A stretch of DNA of 28,034 bases from a virus. The position numbers and the translations under genes were made by a program. Where the stretch lies: positions 1 to 28,034 of IMG/VR virus record IMGVR_UViG_3300030389_003518, one strand, 5' to 3'. The notes below the pieces were generated by a model that ran no database searches, was not told the origin of the DNA, and saw only the letters and a program-made list of their open reading frames with translations. Below, piece by piece: positions 1-7,308 of the stretch; the first letter of the stretch is position 1; each line of letters begins with the position of its first letter.

Positions 1-61
1 TTCTGCTAGTTTAGATTACGTTGATTGGTCATTACCTGTAGCTTGTATTCCTAGCCCTTAA
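1..61 (+). CDS. 3' end of an unidentified gene (partial)
   Basis: A reading frame is open from the left edge and ends in TAA at 59-61. It gives the last 19 residues of a protein, ending DYVDWSLPVACIPSP. The piece is too short for me to assign a family. It precedes the PsbN-like gene on the same strand by 57 bases, so the two may share a transcript. Confidence 0.45.
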   Translation, partial: SASLDYVDWSLPVACIPSP

Positions 62-118
62 ATTTGACAGTTGCAGCTGTTAAAACAACTTAGTAATATT
101 AAATAAAGCACTAATTAA

Positions 119-343
119 ATGCTAAGTTACTTTATTTCCAAACCATCCGTGTATACACTTCCAGGTACATGGGAGAAGCAGCCATTGATAGGTCACGGTA
201 ACTACTCAGGTTTGCCACCGCAAGGACAATTAGTCGCTATTATATTGATACTATTATTTTTTATTACTGGTTACGGAGTATATATGGCTTTCGGTCCACC
301 AAATAAAAACTTAACTGATCCATGGGATGAACATGATGACTAA
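119..343 (+). CDS. psbN: PsbN-like photosystem II assembly protein, N-terminally extended
   Basis: The C-terminal half has the PsbN pattern: one hydrophobic helix (about residues 38-55, LVAIILILLFFITGYGVYMA) followed by AFGPPNKNLTDPWDEHDD, matching the family's AFGPPS-L-DPFE-HED tail. PsbN is known as a thylakoid protein needed for photosystem II assembly and repair rather than a core subunit. The ATG at 119 gives 74 residues, but cyanobacterial PsbN is about 43-46. A TTG at 212 would give 43 residues, the normal size, but has no well-spaced ribosome binding site. The extra 31 residues (containing YTLPGTWEKQPLIGHGNYSG) resemble nothing I recognise. Family assignment is fairly firm; the start is not. 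Confidence 0.8.
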   Translation: MLSYFISKPSVYTLPGTWEKQPLIGHGNYSGLPPQGQLVAIILILLFFITGYGVYMAFGPPNKNLTDPWDEHDD

Positions 344-413
344 AATTTTGAAATTTATTGTGGTGCTATCTGGCATGGTGTCTATACTAGAATTACTGTC
401 CGTAAATAAATGA
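336..413 (+). CDS. 25-aa putative membrane peptide
   Basis: A small frame (MTKILKFIVVLSGMVSILEL...) starts inside the last codons of the PsbN-like gene. Its TGA overlaps the next gene's ATG as ATGA at 410-413. An ATG at 333 would add one residue. The product would be a short basic N-terminus, one hydrophobic segment and a hydrophilic tail. The double overlap argues for translational coupling. I do not recognise the sequence as any known small photosystem subunit, and an ORF this short could arise by chance. Confidence 0.4.
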   Translation: MTKILKFIVVLSGMVSILELLSVNK

Positions 414-724
414 CTGAACAAGAAAAAAAAGAACTAAGAGAACATCTTATTGAACAAGATAAGAGAACTGCATTCATGAGACATTTATATCATGCATATG
501 GTCGTAACAATAAAGATCATCCGATGCATGGCTTCTATACAGGTCTATGGCAAGAATTTAAAGAAGAAGCTGCTTACATAGTTCGTGAACAGTTTTTCGA
601 TAGGCTAGAAGCAGTTAGACTATATGAAGAGAACAAGGCAAAAGAACAAGCTAATGTTTACACCAGCACCCCTCCAGAATCAAATTCCAACGCCGTTGCC
701 ACAGGAGAATCAGCAACAACCTGA
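410..724 (+). CDS. Hypothetical protein, 104 aa, charged and helical
   Basis: Not recognised. The protein is strongly hydrophilic, with Glu/Lys-rich, probably helical segments (TEQEKKELREHLIEQDKR; FKEEAAYIVREQFFDRLEAV) and a Ser/Thr/Pro/Asn-rich tail from about residue 85. It has no membrane segment. Its start overlaps the stop of the 25-aa frame as ATGA, and its last 71 bases overlap the likely start of the next gene. The low-complexity tail is coded in this overlap, so the tail may be a by-product of it. Confidence 0.65.
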   Translation: MTEQEKKELREHLIEQDKRTAFMRHLYHAYGRNNKDHPMHGFYTGLWQEFKEEAAYIVREQFFDRLEAVRLYEENKAKEQANVYTSTPPESNSNAVATGESATT

Positions 725-1211
725 GGCGAAAAAAGAACCTGTTAAGAAAGAAGTTACGCCTAAAGATAACGTAGGTTCCTTTGTTAAGAGTCTTACGGGT
801 CTTGCTGCTTACATTCATGAGTTACAAATACAATCACACTTAATTCATCTTAATTACGAAGCAAATAATTTCCTGGCTGTTCACAAATTTTTAAAGAAAC
901 AGTACGAATTACACCTTAAGGAGTTCGATGATGTAAGTGAGTATGTACGTTCAATGGATTATCTGCTACCCATGTGTCGTAAAGGTTTGCTCGGTTCAAA
1001 TAAAAAGTTTGATCACGTAAAAAGCTATGCACCAGAAGAGATGTTGATTACATATTATAAAAATCTAGAAAACTTAGGAATGATGTCTAAGAAGATACAA
1101 GAGGCTGCACGTAAAATAAAGGCGATAGATATAGAAAATTATATGGCTGAATTGTGTGGAAATGCTTTTAAATCTGCTTGGATGATTAAAGCTACATTAC
1201 GGAAAGGATGA
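654..1211 (+). CDS. Hypothetical protein with Pro/Gln-rich N-terminus and helical body
   Basis: Not recognised. The frame opens at ATG 624, but I prefer the ATG at 654 (MFTPAPLQNQ...), which shortens the overlap with the upstream gene and gives 185 residues. The first 45 or so residues are rich in Pro, Gln, Lys and Glu; the rest looks alpha-helical, with many charged and leucine residues and a Cys at CRKG. It has no signal peptide or membrane segment. Its TGA overlaps the following ATG as ATGA at 1208-1211, so the two are probably co-translated. Confidence 0.65.
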   Translation: MFTPAPLQNQIPTPLPQENQQQPEAKKEPVKKEVTPKDNVGSFVKSLTGLAAYIHELQIQSHLIHLNYEANNFLAVHKFLKKQYELHLKEFDDVSEYVRSMDYLLPMCRKGLLGSNKKFDHVKSYAPEEMLITYYKNLENLGMMSKKIQEAARKIKAIDIENYMAELCGNAFKSAWMIKATLRKG

Positions 1212-1468
1212 AAACTATTTTATTAATGGTAATAGCTTCAGTTCTTTGGGTTCAAGTACCTCAATGGAGTGATGACTGGTCTAAATGTGCAGTAGATGTA
1301 CCTGACGCTGCTTGTCACTGGTATGTATCTGCTCCTGATAATACTTTTGGTAAAGGTTTTAGTTGGAAAAATGCTCCTTGGTTTGATGCTAACGGACTAA
1401 AAGATGTAGCTGGCATAAAAAAGAATACTGTATTACAAACACTAAATGAATCAGACCAAACAATATAA
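1208..1468 (+). CDS. Small secreted or membrane-anchored protein, 86 aa
   Basis: It starts MKTILLMVIASVLWVQVPQW, a signal-peptide-like N-terminus (Lys, then about 14 hydrophobic residues). The mature part is rich in Trp and Asp and holds two Cys (SKCAVDV, AACHWYV) about nine residues apart that could form a disulfide outside the cytoplasm. The family is not recognised. It starts on an ATGA overlap with the upstream gene and its end overlaps a further small frame beginning at 1446. Confidence 0.65.
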   Translation: MKTILLMVIASVLWVQVPQWSDDWSKCAVDVPDAACHWYVSAPDNTFGKGFSWKNAPWFDANGLKDVAGIKKNTVLQTLNESDQTI

Positions 1469-1580
1469 AAAATTAAACAAATTAAATCTTAAAGCAGAAC
1501 TATGTATTGATAGAGATATAGCTAAAGAAATTATTTTGAAGGCAAATAAGGTACAAAATAAATTTAAGCAGCTTCCTTGA
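1446..1580 (+). CDS. 44-aa basic hypothetical protein
   Basis: An ATG at 1446, inside the end of the previous gene, opens a 44-codon frame (MNQTKQYKKLNKLNLKAELC...NKFKQLP). It is lysine-rich and probably helical. It runs 17 bases into the 3' end of the convergent HNH gene. It is supported only by uninterrupted packing with its neighbours; it explains 1469-1563, which would otherwise be empty. Confidence 0.4.
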   Translation: MNQTKQYKKLNKLNLKAELCIDRDIAKEIILKANKVQNKFKQLP

Positions 1581-1824
1581 AGTGATGTATTCGGTGACAA
1601 TTGCTACATAGAGGAATGCACTTATCTATTTCTTCTTTTACTCTTTTCCAGCTGTATCCTTGATATATAAATGAAGATACCAGCCCATCTTTATCTTTAA
1701 CATGATGAAAGTCGATAACTCTATGATCTCGAACACCACAATGATCACACCTTATCTTTTTTTTATATTCAACTAACTTCTTATAATTAGCTTTTATTCT
1801 GTCCTTATCTTTTGCCCAAGGCAT
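1564..1824 (-). CDS. HNH endonuclease, 86 aa
   Basis: The HNH/Zn signature is clear: CDHCG at about residues 26-30, VIDFHHV holding the catalytic histidine pair at about 37-43, then CIPLCSNCHRIHH near the C-terminus with the second Cys-x2-Cys and the final histidines. This is a free-standing small HNH nuclease of the kind common in phage genomes, often acting as a selfish homing enzyme. It is the last gene of the leftward group and converges on the small rightward genes. All expected metal ligands appear present, so it is probably active. Confidence 0.85.
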   Translation of the reverse strand: MPWAKDKDRIKANYKKLVEYKKKIRCDHCGVRDHRVIDFHHVKDKDGLVSSFIYQGYSWKRVKEEIDKCIPLCSNCHRIHHFKEAA

Positions 1825-1825
1825 A

Positions 1826-2644
1826 TTAAGTTGTTAATCCTATACCTTTAAAGTTTTCCCAGTCTTCATCATCAGTGTCATCCTCTACCTCTATCTCCGT
1901 TTCTTGAACAACAGCGTTATAAATATTCTGATCCATTTCAGGCATAGTAATTGTTAACGTAGAACTTTCTTCTGCCGAAATCTCATTAGGAGTCTTCCAG
2001 AAATAATCATCAACTTCCCCTAGTCTTCCCCATTTGGGTACATGTTCTACATTAAAATATCGAGTAGATACTTTAAAGTCAGGAGTTTTTAAATCGTGAT
2101 TACTTAATGAAGGATCGGTCATACGGCAGCGATTATTTGGAAAAGCTCCTATCTGACCATTGTCCAGCTCAATGATATTATGAGACTTATGTTCATCAGG
2201 AGATTCTGCAAAATAGAAGTCTGGCTCATTTCTATGTGGATGATAGTTATCAATAGTAAATAGATAAGTACCTTTCATAGTCCCACCACTTCTAAGCATG
2301 ACCTCGAAATCCATATTGAATATTAGATTCTTTTCTACAACAGTAAGACCAGTATCAAATCCATTCCAAAACTGTAGATCAGTTAAAGGCAGATCAGGAG
2401 TAGGAGCTTCAGGTTTATGAGGACTATCAGGACACCAGGAAAGAAAGGCACTGATAGGTAATTTGTCATATAAGGCACCATACTCAGTGAGATATGTCTC
2501 AAAATACAATGCTCTTCCTGAGATAGATTTACATGTTACCCAATAACCTAGAGTATATTCTCCATGTCCATCACGTAAATCCCGAAGATATTCACGTCTA
2601 ACCCAGACTTTTGTAGGAGGTAAATTAGCAACTAATGTAGTCAT
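1826..2644 (-). CDS. Conserved-looking phage protein of unknown function, 272 aa
   Basis: Function not recognised. The ATG at 2642-2644 (MTTLVANLPPTKVWVRREYL) is chosen over one six codons upstream because it overlaps the methyltransferase stop as ATGA. The protein is soluble, rich in aromatic residues and Asp/Asn (GEYTLGYWVTCKSISGRALY; LTDLQFWNGFDTGL), with an acidic C-terminal stretch (EIEVEDDTDDEDWENF). It resembles, from memory, an unnamed protein seen in other marine phages; this needs a search. It is translated with the methyltransferase upstream. Confidence 0.75.
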   Translation of the reverse strand: MTTLVANLPPTKVWVRREYLRDLRDGHGEYTLGYWVTCKSISGRALYFETYLTEYGALYDKLPISAFLSWCPDSPHKPEAPTPDLPLTDLQFWNGFDTGLTVVEKNLIFNMDFEVMLRSGGTMKGTYLFTIDNYHPHRNEPDFYFAESPDEHKSHNIIELDNGQIGAFPNNRCRMTDPSLSNHDLKTPDFKVSTRYFNVEHVPKWGRLGEVDDYFWKTPNEISAEESSTLTITMPEMDQNIYNAVVQETEIEVEDDTDDEDWENFKGIGLTT

Positions 2645-3300
2645 TCTTTCGCCTCCTCCCAAATCCAGCCTATGTGATAACCATCAACAAAAGTTGGTAT
2701 TCCTATAGATTTCATTAGCTCCTGAATAATTCTTCCTTTACCTAGCTTTTTGTTATCACTATTTTCAGATTCTGGCACATATAAATTATCATCAACTACG
2801 ATTAATGTTCCTTCTTTAATAACATTTTTCGCAGCAAATATCTCTTTTAAATGATGTGCAGATGCCTTCCAATCATCTAGCCAATTGTATATATTAAATG
2901 AGTCTAAATACAATAGATCAACTTTACCATCTAAGGTCGATAGGAACTCGATAGAATCGGATTCAACTACCTCTGCATACGTTGTTAATCTTTCTGCAGT
3001 TTTGCATGCTACAGGGTCAATATCTACCGTGATTAATGTACCTCCTTGTGTGCCAACAAAGTGATCAAATAAAACTGTAGAACAACCATCACCCTCAAAA
3101 TTGTTTTCCTCACGAACCGTTCCTGTCTCTACGATTACGGGATTTTCTATTGTTTTTAAATACTCAAATATCTTGGTAAAACCTAACTCTCTAAGTCCTA
3201 ATAAATGTTTAACACCCGCATAGTAATCTGACCAATCTGGCATTGATAAAGTACAGTCCTTATTTATTTCTTTTTTGGGTGTATTTTCCTTTAATTTCAT
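2641..3300 (-). CDS. Class I SAM-dependent methyltransferase, 219 aa
   Basis: The Rossmann-type methyltransferase motifs occur in order: VIVETGTVR (motif I, about residues 54-62), LITVDIDPVAC (motif II with the acidic residue that holds the SAM ribose, about 88-98), DSIEFL (motif III) and DLLYLDSFN (motif IV, about 128-136), followed by TLIVVDDN. The pattern is like the Methyltransf_24 group that often modifies sugars or small molecules; the substrate is unknown. It overlaps the 50-aa gene upstream and the 272-aa gene downstream by ATGA junctions. Its neighbours do not identify its target. Confidence 0.8.
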   Translation of the reverse strand: MKLKENTPKKEINKDCTLSMPDWSDYYAGVKHLLGLRELGFTKIFEYLKTIENPVIVETGTVREENNFEGDGCSTVLFDHFVGTQGGTLITVDIDPVACKTAERLTTYAEVVESDSIEFLSTLDGKVDLLYLDSFNIYNWLDDWKASAHHLKEIFAAKNVIKEGTLIVVDDNLYVPESENSDNKKLGKGRIIQELMKSIGIPTFVDGYHIGWIWEEAKE

Positions 3301-3449
3301 AACTCTATCCTTACATAATCTATTTGATGTTGTTTTAAATCTTCTTCGTGTTGATCTGCTTTTTGAATAGGATAATCATCATATGCAAAACCTTTAAATC
3401 TCTCTCCTATCTTTTCTCCGTAATAGAAACGAGCTTTATTTAAAGACAT
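3297..3449 (-). CDS. 50-aa hypothetical protein, first gene of the leftward group
   Basis: A 50-codon frame (MSLNKARFYYGEKIGERFKG... IDYVRIEL) lies between the divergent promoter region and the methyltransferase; its stop overlaps the methyltransferase ATG as ATGA. The product is soluble and charged, with a tyrosine-rich start and a helical Asp/Glu/Gln-rich second half. Family unknown. The position directly downstream of a promoter-like sequence and the tight overlap support it as a real gene. Confidence 0.6.
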   Translation of the reverse strand: MSLNKARFYYGEKIGERFKGFAYDDYPIQKADQHEEDLKQHQIDYVRIEL

Positions 3450-3470
3450 AAATTTATTTCACTTATTAAG

Positions 3471-3499
3471 AGCATAACAAAAACTATAATTACGGGCAA
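3471..3499 (-). promoter_or_regulatory. Sigma70-like promoter for the leftward group
   Basis: On the minus strand TTGCCC (3494-3499) is followed after exactly 17 bases by TATGCT (3471-3476), about 20 bases before the start of the 50-aa gene. The -10 box has two mismatches to consensus. It sits in the only divergent gap of this region. Confidence 0.4.
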
Positions 3500-3517
3500 A
3501 AAATAATTAGTTATTTT

Positions 3518-3541
3518 GTAATTTCTCTGATAAATTATAAT
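3518..3541 (+). promoter_or_regulatory. Possible promoter for the exonuclease and rightward genes
   Basis: A consensus TATAAT lies at 3536-3541, 19 bases before the first ATG of the split exonuclease. A good -35 at normal spacing is not visible (TTGTAA just upstream leaves only 14 bases). The local sequence is very AT-rich, so this is a weak call. Confidence 0.25.
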
Positions 3542-3559
3542 TAAGAGCTAAATGTTTTA

Positions 3560-3787
3560 ATGTTAATTAACAATTTAGGTGTGAAAAGACTGGATAAAAT
3601 TAATAAGAATCCAGCACGAATTACCCTAAATGGTAAAAGACATTACACCACTCCTTTAGTTACAGGACCAGCTCCTTCAGTAACTACAATGATTTCAGAA
3701 ACTGCATCTGAAAAGAATAAAAGAAAGTTAGAGATGTGGGCTAAGAAGAATATAAAGACTTCTGGGCTGGTATGCCAAAGATATTAG
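3560..3787 (+). CDS. RecB-like exonuclease, N-terminal fragment
   Basis: This frame encodes the N-terminal part of a phage PD-(D/E)XK exonuclease: VTTMISETASEKNKRKLEMW is the family's usual lead-in. After WAKKN it continues for only 12 unrelated residues to a stop at 3785-3787. The homologous continuation (YKDFWAGMPKILDQF) is in another frame, beginning around 3751. As I recall the family, about 25-30 residues including the G-x-x-x-H motif I should lie between these points, so a deletion plus frameshift has probably split the gene. The two halves may be separate products, a pseudogene or an assembly artefact. Confidence 0.6.
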   Translation: MLINNLGVKRLDKINKNPARITLNGKRHYTTPLVTGPAPSVTTMISETASEKNKRKLEMWAKKNIKTSGLVCQRY

Positions 3788-4281
3788 ATCAGTTTAGTCA
3801 GGTGATATGGGCAGAGTCTCCAATACTGGATAAATATAAATTTACTCTAGGTTCTGATGATGTTGCTCGTGTCTGGGGTTATGACGATGAAGGAAGAGCG
3901 TGGGCTGGTGCTCCTGACATAATAGGAATTGCAAATAATAAAATTACATTAGCAGACTTAAAAACAAGTGTTAAACCTTACAGTCGTTTTTGGCCGAAGG
4001 ATTTTGAAAAGGGTTCTCAACCATGGAAAGATTTGATTGGTGGAAATATGAAATTCAAAAAAACTTGTAAACAATTAGCAGCCTATGATATAGCTATAGA
4101 GCAGACTTTGGGTATAAAAGTACAACAGGCAGCGATACTAGTTTCAACACCAAAAAGAACACAAATATTTAAAATATCAAGACGATGGTTAGATACTTTC
4201 CGTGACGATTGGTATAAAATTGTAGAAGAATATTATGCTCAAATAGAAAATTGTAATGTATACGATGCGGATGCTATTTAA
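3772..4281 (+). CDS. RecB-like (PD-(D/E)XK) exonuclease, C-terminal catalytic fragment
   Basis: The nuclease core is here: APDIIG supplies the catalytic Asp and ITLADLKTS the (D/E)-x-K pair (about residues 48-69), followed by a helix with QLAAYDIAIEQTLGI, the Q-x3-Y motif of RecB/Cas4-type nucleases. Such phage enzymes act in recombination or host DNA breakdown. The ATG at 3772 gives 169 residues, but homology extends upstream to about 3751 in the same frame, where a TAA at 3742 blocks it. The fragment lacks motif I, so activity alone is doubtful. It is placed directly before the replication genes. Confidence 0.7.
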   Translation: MPKILDQFSQVIWAESPILDKYKFTLGSDDVARVWGYDDEGRAWAGAPDIIGIANNKITLADLKTSVKPYSRFWPKDFEKGSQPWKDLIGGNMKFKKTCKQLAAYDIAIEQTLGIKVQQAAILVSTPKRTQIFKISRRWLDTFRDDWYKIVEEYYAQIENCNVYDADAI

Positions 4282-4516
4282 CGAACTAATAACAGAGCTA
4301 ATTAAGTGGTTAAAAAAGATATGGTTTGACGCTAAATTAAAAGCTAGATTAGACAGAATCGAGAGAGATTATAAAATAAAATTTGAAAAAGATTTAAAGG
4401 ATTCCTTTACGCCAATCTTTGAACAAAAGGAACATAAAAAAACAACAATAAAGGCGAGAAAGCTAGTCAGGGAAATGAGTTTAAGAGCTAAATGGTTAAA
4501 GAAATTTAAAGATTAA
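4256..4516 (+). CDS. Basic helical hypothetical protein, 86 aa
   Basis: Not recognised. The protein is very rich in Lys, Arg and Leu (LITELIKWLKKIWFDAKLKARLDRIERDY), suggesting an amphipathic, nucleic-acid- or membrane-binding helix. Three in-frame ATGs (4256, 4265, 4271) fall within the last codons of the exonuclease gene and any could be the start; the last gives the shortest overlap. Confidence 0.55.
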   Translation: MYTMRMLFNELITELIKWLKKIWFDAKLKARLDRIERDYKIKFEKDLKDSFTPIFEQKEHKKTTIKARKLVREMSLRAKWLKKFKD

Positions 4517-4720
4517 TTCTTAATAATTTGCAAAGAAATTACATTGTTTTATTGAATAGGAAGAGATAGGATAATGAATACACAGAGAAATAACTTCCGA
4601 TGCCCACTAGGACACTGAAGATAAATGAAAATATTATTCAGGGGAGAAGTCATGGAATCGCTGTTGAATCTTATTGTCGTAAACCCTCTCCTTTAATTCA
4701 GATATTTTTAAAGAAAATCA
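4517..4720 (+). other. 204-base gap before the primase/helicase gene
   Basis: No convincing gene. It holds a 14-codon frame (MNTQRNNFRCPLGH, from 4574) and a 23-codon frame at 4625-4696 (MKILFRGEVMESLLNLIVVN...), both too short to trust. I see no clear terminator hairpin or repeat array. As one of the longest non-coding stretches here, and directly before the replication enzyme, it could hold a promoter or an origin; the sequence alone does not show either. Confidence 0.3.
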
Positions 4721-7306
4721 ATGACTGAACAGAAAAGAAAACCAATAAAACCAGGACAGTTTAATCTCTCTTATATCCCAATGGATTGGCCGTTAACACC
4801 TCTGGGTAGTAACAAAGATCCTTATATAAGAGGATGGCAAAATAATCCACTCAGCAAGAGTGAGATAGAGCAAGAAATGTCTGAAGGTAACTGTAAGGCT
4901 ATTGGTTTACTTGGTGGTCCTGTTTATAATCATCCTTATGGTTTAGTCTGGGTAGATATAGATGGTCCTACTGTATATAAAGCAATACAGGATATCTGTG
5001 AGTTAGCACTCGATGAAGCTTTACCTGATACTCTAACTATTTGTAGTGGTAAAGAAGGTCGAGAAAGAAAACTATATAAACTTAAAAGAGATGACCATAA
5101 ACATTTCATACGTAATAAATACACTTGGCATGCGGATGCACCTAAAGAAAAACTAGAAATACTTTGGAGTAAACACCAAGGGGTTTTGATGGGTTTGCAT
5201 CCAGAAACTGAAGGGTATTACACTGCTGAGAATCAAGGCTTTGAATATGTAGATAGGCTGCCAGAATTACCACAATGGTTATTAAACGCAATTATAAATA
5301 AAAATGTCAGGCAAGGAAAACCAGCTGGTCAAACTACACGAATCGTGGGTCCTGGTTTTGCAGTTAACGCTAAAATAGGATTAGAGCGAGATATGCAGTT
5401 AGCAAAAGAAGCTATGTGGGCTTTGCCTCCAGAAGCTACTGATGACTACGATATCTGGATAACGATTGGTCAGTCACTTCATGCTTTAGATGAATCTCTA
5501 CTGGATGAATGGGACACATGGTCGAAGCAATCTGATAAATACCGTAGTGGAGAATGTCAAAAAAGATGGTTAGGATTTGATAAAGGTGGGGCTAGAACCC
5601 TAGGGTCTCTATTACATATTGCAAAAGAACATGGCTGGAAACCCTCTCAGGATTGGCGACAAGAAGGAATACCAGAAGCAGAGCTAGATAGACAAACAAA
5701 CGAATTGAAATCTTCATACGAAACACCTATGCCTACTCATAATAAGAAAAAATTAAGAGCAAAGCCATCACTTACTATGGCTGATGCACCTTTATCTATA
5801 CCAAGGGGAAGAGATCAAAAACCAAAAAACCCATCCTCAGATATAATTTCTCAAATACTTTTACAGACATACAAAGGAAATCTCAGATACAGTCAGAACC
5901 AAGATTGCTTCTTTATCTATCAATACAGAAGTGATGGACTTTGGTCAGGTGTCTCCGATACGGAAATGAAAGGAGAGGTTAAAAGAAGATTAGATTTAGT
6001 TAAAGATACATTATTACCCAGTGGGTACAGTATGAATCTAGTTAATGATATCGTAGAACAATTAAGGATATCAGTTATATTTGACGAATGGTATGAAGGA
6101 AATGACCATCTATTATTTACAAACGGAGTACTAAATGTCCACACAAAAGAACTGCTGCCATTCAACAAAGGGATGCACTTCACCCAACAATTGCCATACG
6201 ACTACAAACCAGAGTCAGAATGTGAGCCAATCATCAAATGGCTTAAGCGAACCCAAGACGGAAACTGGGACAGAGTGCAAGTGCTCAGAGCATGGCTGCG
6301 AGCAGTACTCCTAAGTCATTCTGATATACAGAAATTTGTAGAGATAGTAGGTCCAGGTAAATCAGGTAAGTCTACTTACGCTAACTTGGCTCATGCACTG
6401 GTAGGAGATGATAACGCAATGATCTCCTCATTAGAGCATTTGGAGAAAAATCGTTTTGAAACAGCTAACTTATATAAGAAAAAACTATTACTATTCAATG
6501 ATGTAGAAAGATATGGTGGTTCTGTATCTGTACTAAAAGCTATTACTGGTAGAGACTTAATACGTAATGAAAGAAAGTTTCAATCTGGTTCCCAAAAACC
6601 ATTTAAGTTTAATGGCTTAGTAATGATCACGGCTAATGAACCTATACAGACCACTGATCCAACCTCTGGATTAGCTAGAAGAAGATTAACTATACCTTTC
6701 GATAAACCATTTCTTGGGAAGTCCGCCGATCAAAGGACATTAATAGATATGGATGATAAAGGTAAACCCTTTGGAGACTTTGCTAATCTACTGCCCGGTT
6801 TAGTTAACTGGCTATTGGATATGTCTGGCGATGATATGAGAGAGTATCTAATGGAGACAACTCAAAAAGTTAACTTCTTTGCAAAACATCATAGAGAACA
6901 AATACTTAAATCTAACCAGATTATGGATTGGATGGAGCATTGTTTAGTGTTTGATGAGAATGCTTCAGCTCCAATAGGATTAGCGAAGGGTGCACCAGCT
7001 GGATCATCTAGTGTTTATATGGCATCTGAGAAATGGCTATATGCTAGTTACTGTGAATTCTCTAGGGCATCTAATAGCAATATCTTAGGTAGAAGCAGGT
7101 TTGAAACCCTTCTAATAGATGTATGTGTTCATCAATTAGGACTTAAAGTTTACAAGATGAAGGATAGAAGAGGAGTTAGAGTTGTGAACATAGCGTGTCG
7201 TATGTCCGACCAGAGATATCTTACATATCCTTCAATTATTGAAGTAGGGCTAAACAAAGAGGAATGGGTAGATACATATGGTAGTATACTGAACCCTCCT
7301 ACTTAA
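4721..7306 (+). CDS. Prim-pol / D5-type primase-helicase, 861 aa
   Basis: A multidomain replication enzyme. The N-terminal part (about residues 15-210) resembles the bifunctional primase-polymerase domain, with VWVDIDG giving an Asp-x-Asp pair at 79 and 81. Residues about 230-320 look like a PriCT-2 primase C-terminal domain (ALPPEATDDYDIWITIGQSL... GGARTLGSLLHIA). A D5/SF3-like helicase follows: D5_N-like region from about 380, Walker A GPGKSGKST at 544-552, Walker B-like LLLFNDVE around 590, and sensor region VMITANEP. It would make primers and unwind phage DNA. Length and domain order suit plasmid/phage P4-type primase-helicases. The speD gene follows after two bases. Confidence 0.88.
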   Translation: MTEQKRKPIKPGQFNLSYIPMDWPLTPLGSNKDPYIRGWQNNPLSKSEIEQEMSEGNCKAIGLLGGPVYNHPYGLVWVDIDGPTVYKAIQDICELALDEALPDTLTICSGKEGRERKLYKLKRDDHKHFIRNKYTWHADAPKEKLEILWSKHQGVLMGLHPETEGYYTAENQGFEYVDRLPELPQWLLNAIINKNVRQGKPAGQTTRIVGPGFAVNAKIGLERDMQLAKEAMWALPPEATDDYDIWITIGQSLHALDESLLDEWDTWSKQSDKYRSGECQKRWLGFDKGGARTLGSLLHIAKEHGWKPSQDWRQEGIPEAELDRQTNELKSSYETPMPTHNKKKLRAKPSLTMADAPLSIPRGRDQKPKNPSSDIISQILLQTYKGNLRYSQNQDCFFIYQYRSDGLWSGVSDTEMKGEVKRRLDLVKDTLLPSGYSMNLVNDIVEQLRISVIFDEWYEGNDHLLFTNGVLNVHTKELLPFNKGMHFTQQLPYDYKPESECEPIIKWLKRTQDGNWDRVQVLRAWLRAVLLSHSDIQKFVEIVGPGKSGKSTYANLAHALVGDDNAMISSLEHLEKNRFETANLYKKKLLLFNDVERYGGSVSVLKAITGRDLIRNERKFQSGSQKPFKFNGLVMITANEPIQTTDPTSGLARRRLTIPFDKPFLGKSADQRTLIDMDDKGKPFGDFANLLPGLVNWLLDMSGDDMREYLMETTQKVNFFAKHHREQILKSNQIMDWMEHCLVFDENASAPIGLAKGAPAGSSSVYMASEKWLYASYCEFSRASNSNILGRSRFETLLIDVCVHQLGLKVYKMKDRRGVRVVNIACRMSDQRYLTYPSIIEVGLNKEEWVDTYGSILNPPT

Positions 7307-7308
7307 AA

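Noticed and set aside
3541-4494. Exact 14-base direct repeat TTAAGAGCTAAATG at 3541-3554 and 4481-4494
   Set aside because: In an AT-rich 28 kb sequence a few 14-base repeats are expected by chance, and the second copy is inside a coding region.
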